Shown here: positions 63,581-64,000 of the stretch, piece after piece
Position numbering within the stretch: position 1 is the first letter of the stretch
Layout of the letters: the number at the start of each line of letters is the position of its first letter
NCBI GenBank assembly: GCA_963664655.2
Contig: OY761554.1
Span: forward strand, 3,844,001 to 3,908,000
Direction of reading: 5' to 3'
Source of the DNA: Desulfospira sp963664655
GTDB taxonomy: Bacteria; Desulfobacterota; Desulfobacteria; Desulfobacterales; Desulfobacteraceae
DNA: 64,000 bases
The notes under the pieces: generated by a model
Told to the model about the DNA's origin: nothing
What the model saw: the letters and a program-made list of their open reading frames with translations, nothing else
Database searches by the model: none
Program-made: the position numbers and the translations under genes

Positions 63581-64000
63581 CTAATACCCTTCCGCCTTAA
63601 TGTTTTCGGCGGTTTTAAGCCCGATATCAGTGTTCCGTTTCGAGAAATACTTTAAAAATGGCGTAATCACCTTGTTCTTGTTGCCGCCTGAAACGTCATA
63701 GGTAATGGCGGCAATGGGGACCCCTGTTTTTTCCTCGATCTTGGCGGCCATGGCTTCGGTGACAAGCCCGGGGCAGCAGAAGGCCGGGTTGGCCTGCACC
63801 AGCAGGGCAAGGTCCGGGTGCCTGTGGACAATGTGGTGGATTTTCAAGACATTGTCCATGGATTCACCGGTATGTTCGGGCTGCATGCCGTACTGTTCAA
63901 GGATGTTCTCATACCCCTGGCTCACATCCAGGTCTTTTTCATTTAAAATGGGCTCAAAGTATTTATAGTATTTTCTCTCCATGGCGCTCATGGCGATAAA
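63581..64000 (-). CDS. 2-hydroxyacyl-CoA dehydratase-like protein, C-terminal part
   Basis: The frame runs to the window edge with no stop at the right, so only the last ~139 residues are present; ATGs at 63991 and 63979 are internal candidates, not a clear start. The sequence NPAFCCPGLVTEAMAAKIEEKTGVPIAAITYDVSGGNKNKVITPFLKYF matches the C-terminus of the HgdB/HgdD dehydratase family, where the cysteines bind a cluster. It would be a component partner or paralogue of proteins activated by the large activase type at 54713-59038. Confidence 0.8.
   Translation of the reverse strand, partial: FIAMSAMERKYYKYFEPILNEKDLDVSQGYENILEQYGMQPEHTGESMDNVLKIHHIVHRHPDLALLVQANPAFCCPGLVTEAMAAKIEEKTGVPIAAITYDVSGGNKNKVITPFLKYFSKRNTDIGLKTAENIKAEGY

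Noticed and set aside
1..64000. tRNA or rRNA genes
   Set aside because: I scanned the intergenic regions by eye and found no cloverleaf-like or rRNA-like sequence; a tRNAscan-SE run would be needed to be certain.

Overview
The window looks like a chromosome segment of an anaerobic Desulfobacterota (Desulfobacterales-like) bacterium. This is inferred from gene content: a two-subunit glycine decarboxylase cluster, a very large BcrAD/BadFG-type CoA-dehydratase activase, a 2-hydroxyacyl-CoA dehydratase fragment, a DUF4405 cytochrome, an FmdE-like protein beside a TonB receptor, and PlsB-type phospholipid synthesis. No rRNA or tRNA gene was recognised, so the taxonomic call is tentative.

Layout. 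Positions 1-15.4 kb: tail of a DASS anion transporter, DUF4405 membrane protein, oligoendopeptidase F, FmdE-like protein and TonB receptor (with a structured 5' leader), an FMN reductase, two alpha/beta hydrolases, a DUF1232-DnaJ protein, DapB, a fused MurU-AmgK sugar nucleotidyltransferase/kinase, and PlsB. Positions 15.4-33 kb: a small membrane protein, RNase HI, a NamZ-like exo-muramidase, HisC, Cmk, a divergent acyl-CoA dehydrogenase-like protein, then a lipoate/glycine-cleavage cluster (lipA, lipB, gcvPB, gcvPA, gcvH, gcvT, an Lrp-type regulator and divergent lpdA), a left-handed beta-helix protein and GlmM. Positions 33.2-52.9 kb: a complete type I-C CRISPR-Cas locus. cas3-cas5-cas8c-cas7-fic-cas4-cas1-cas2 are all on the minus strand, followed by a leader and an array that I count as 159 repeats and 158 spacers. 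Positions 53-64 kb: an XRE regulator with a decayed ImmA/IrrE-like domain, a 1441-residue CoA-dehydratase activase, an alkyltransferase-like DNA repair protein overlapping ComEC, an unknown membrane protein, and the end of a 2-hydroxyacyl-CoA dehydratase gene.

The most unusual points are these. A canonical Fic-domain gene sits inside the type I-C cas operon between cas7 and cas4. The cas4 gene has no ATG/GTG/TTG start able to give a full-length protein and appears to start at ATT just after the fic stop codon, with its ribosome-binding site inside the end of fic. The array contains tandem and separated duplicate spacers, and two pairs that share one boundary but differ by one base at the other, as expected if the same target was sampled twice. 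A degraded antitoxin-toxin fusion lies at the old end of the array.

Intergenic DNA is rich in several kinds of repeat: hairpin-forming repeats with a seven-base period in four sequence families, a TIR-bearing MITE-like element with a 90-bp unit nested in one copy, three tandem copies of the same 90-bp unit elsewhere, and two copies of a 49-bp REP-like palindrome.

Metabolic themes: glycine oxidation with its own lipoylation genes and a probable Lrp-type switch; cell-wall sugar recycling (NamZ, MurU-AmgK, with GlmM nearby); and radical-type CoA-dehydratase activation.
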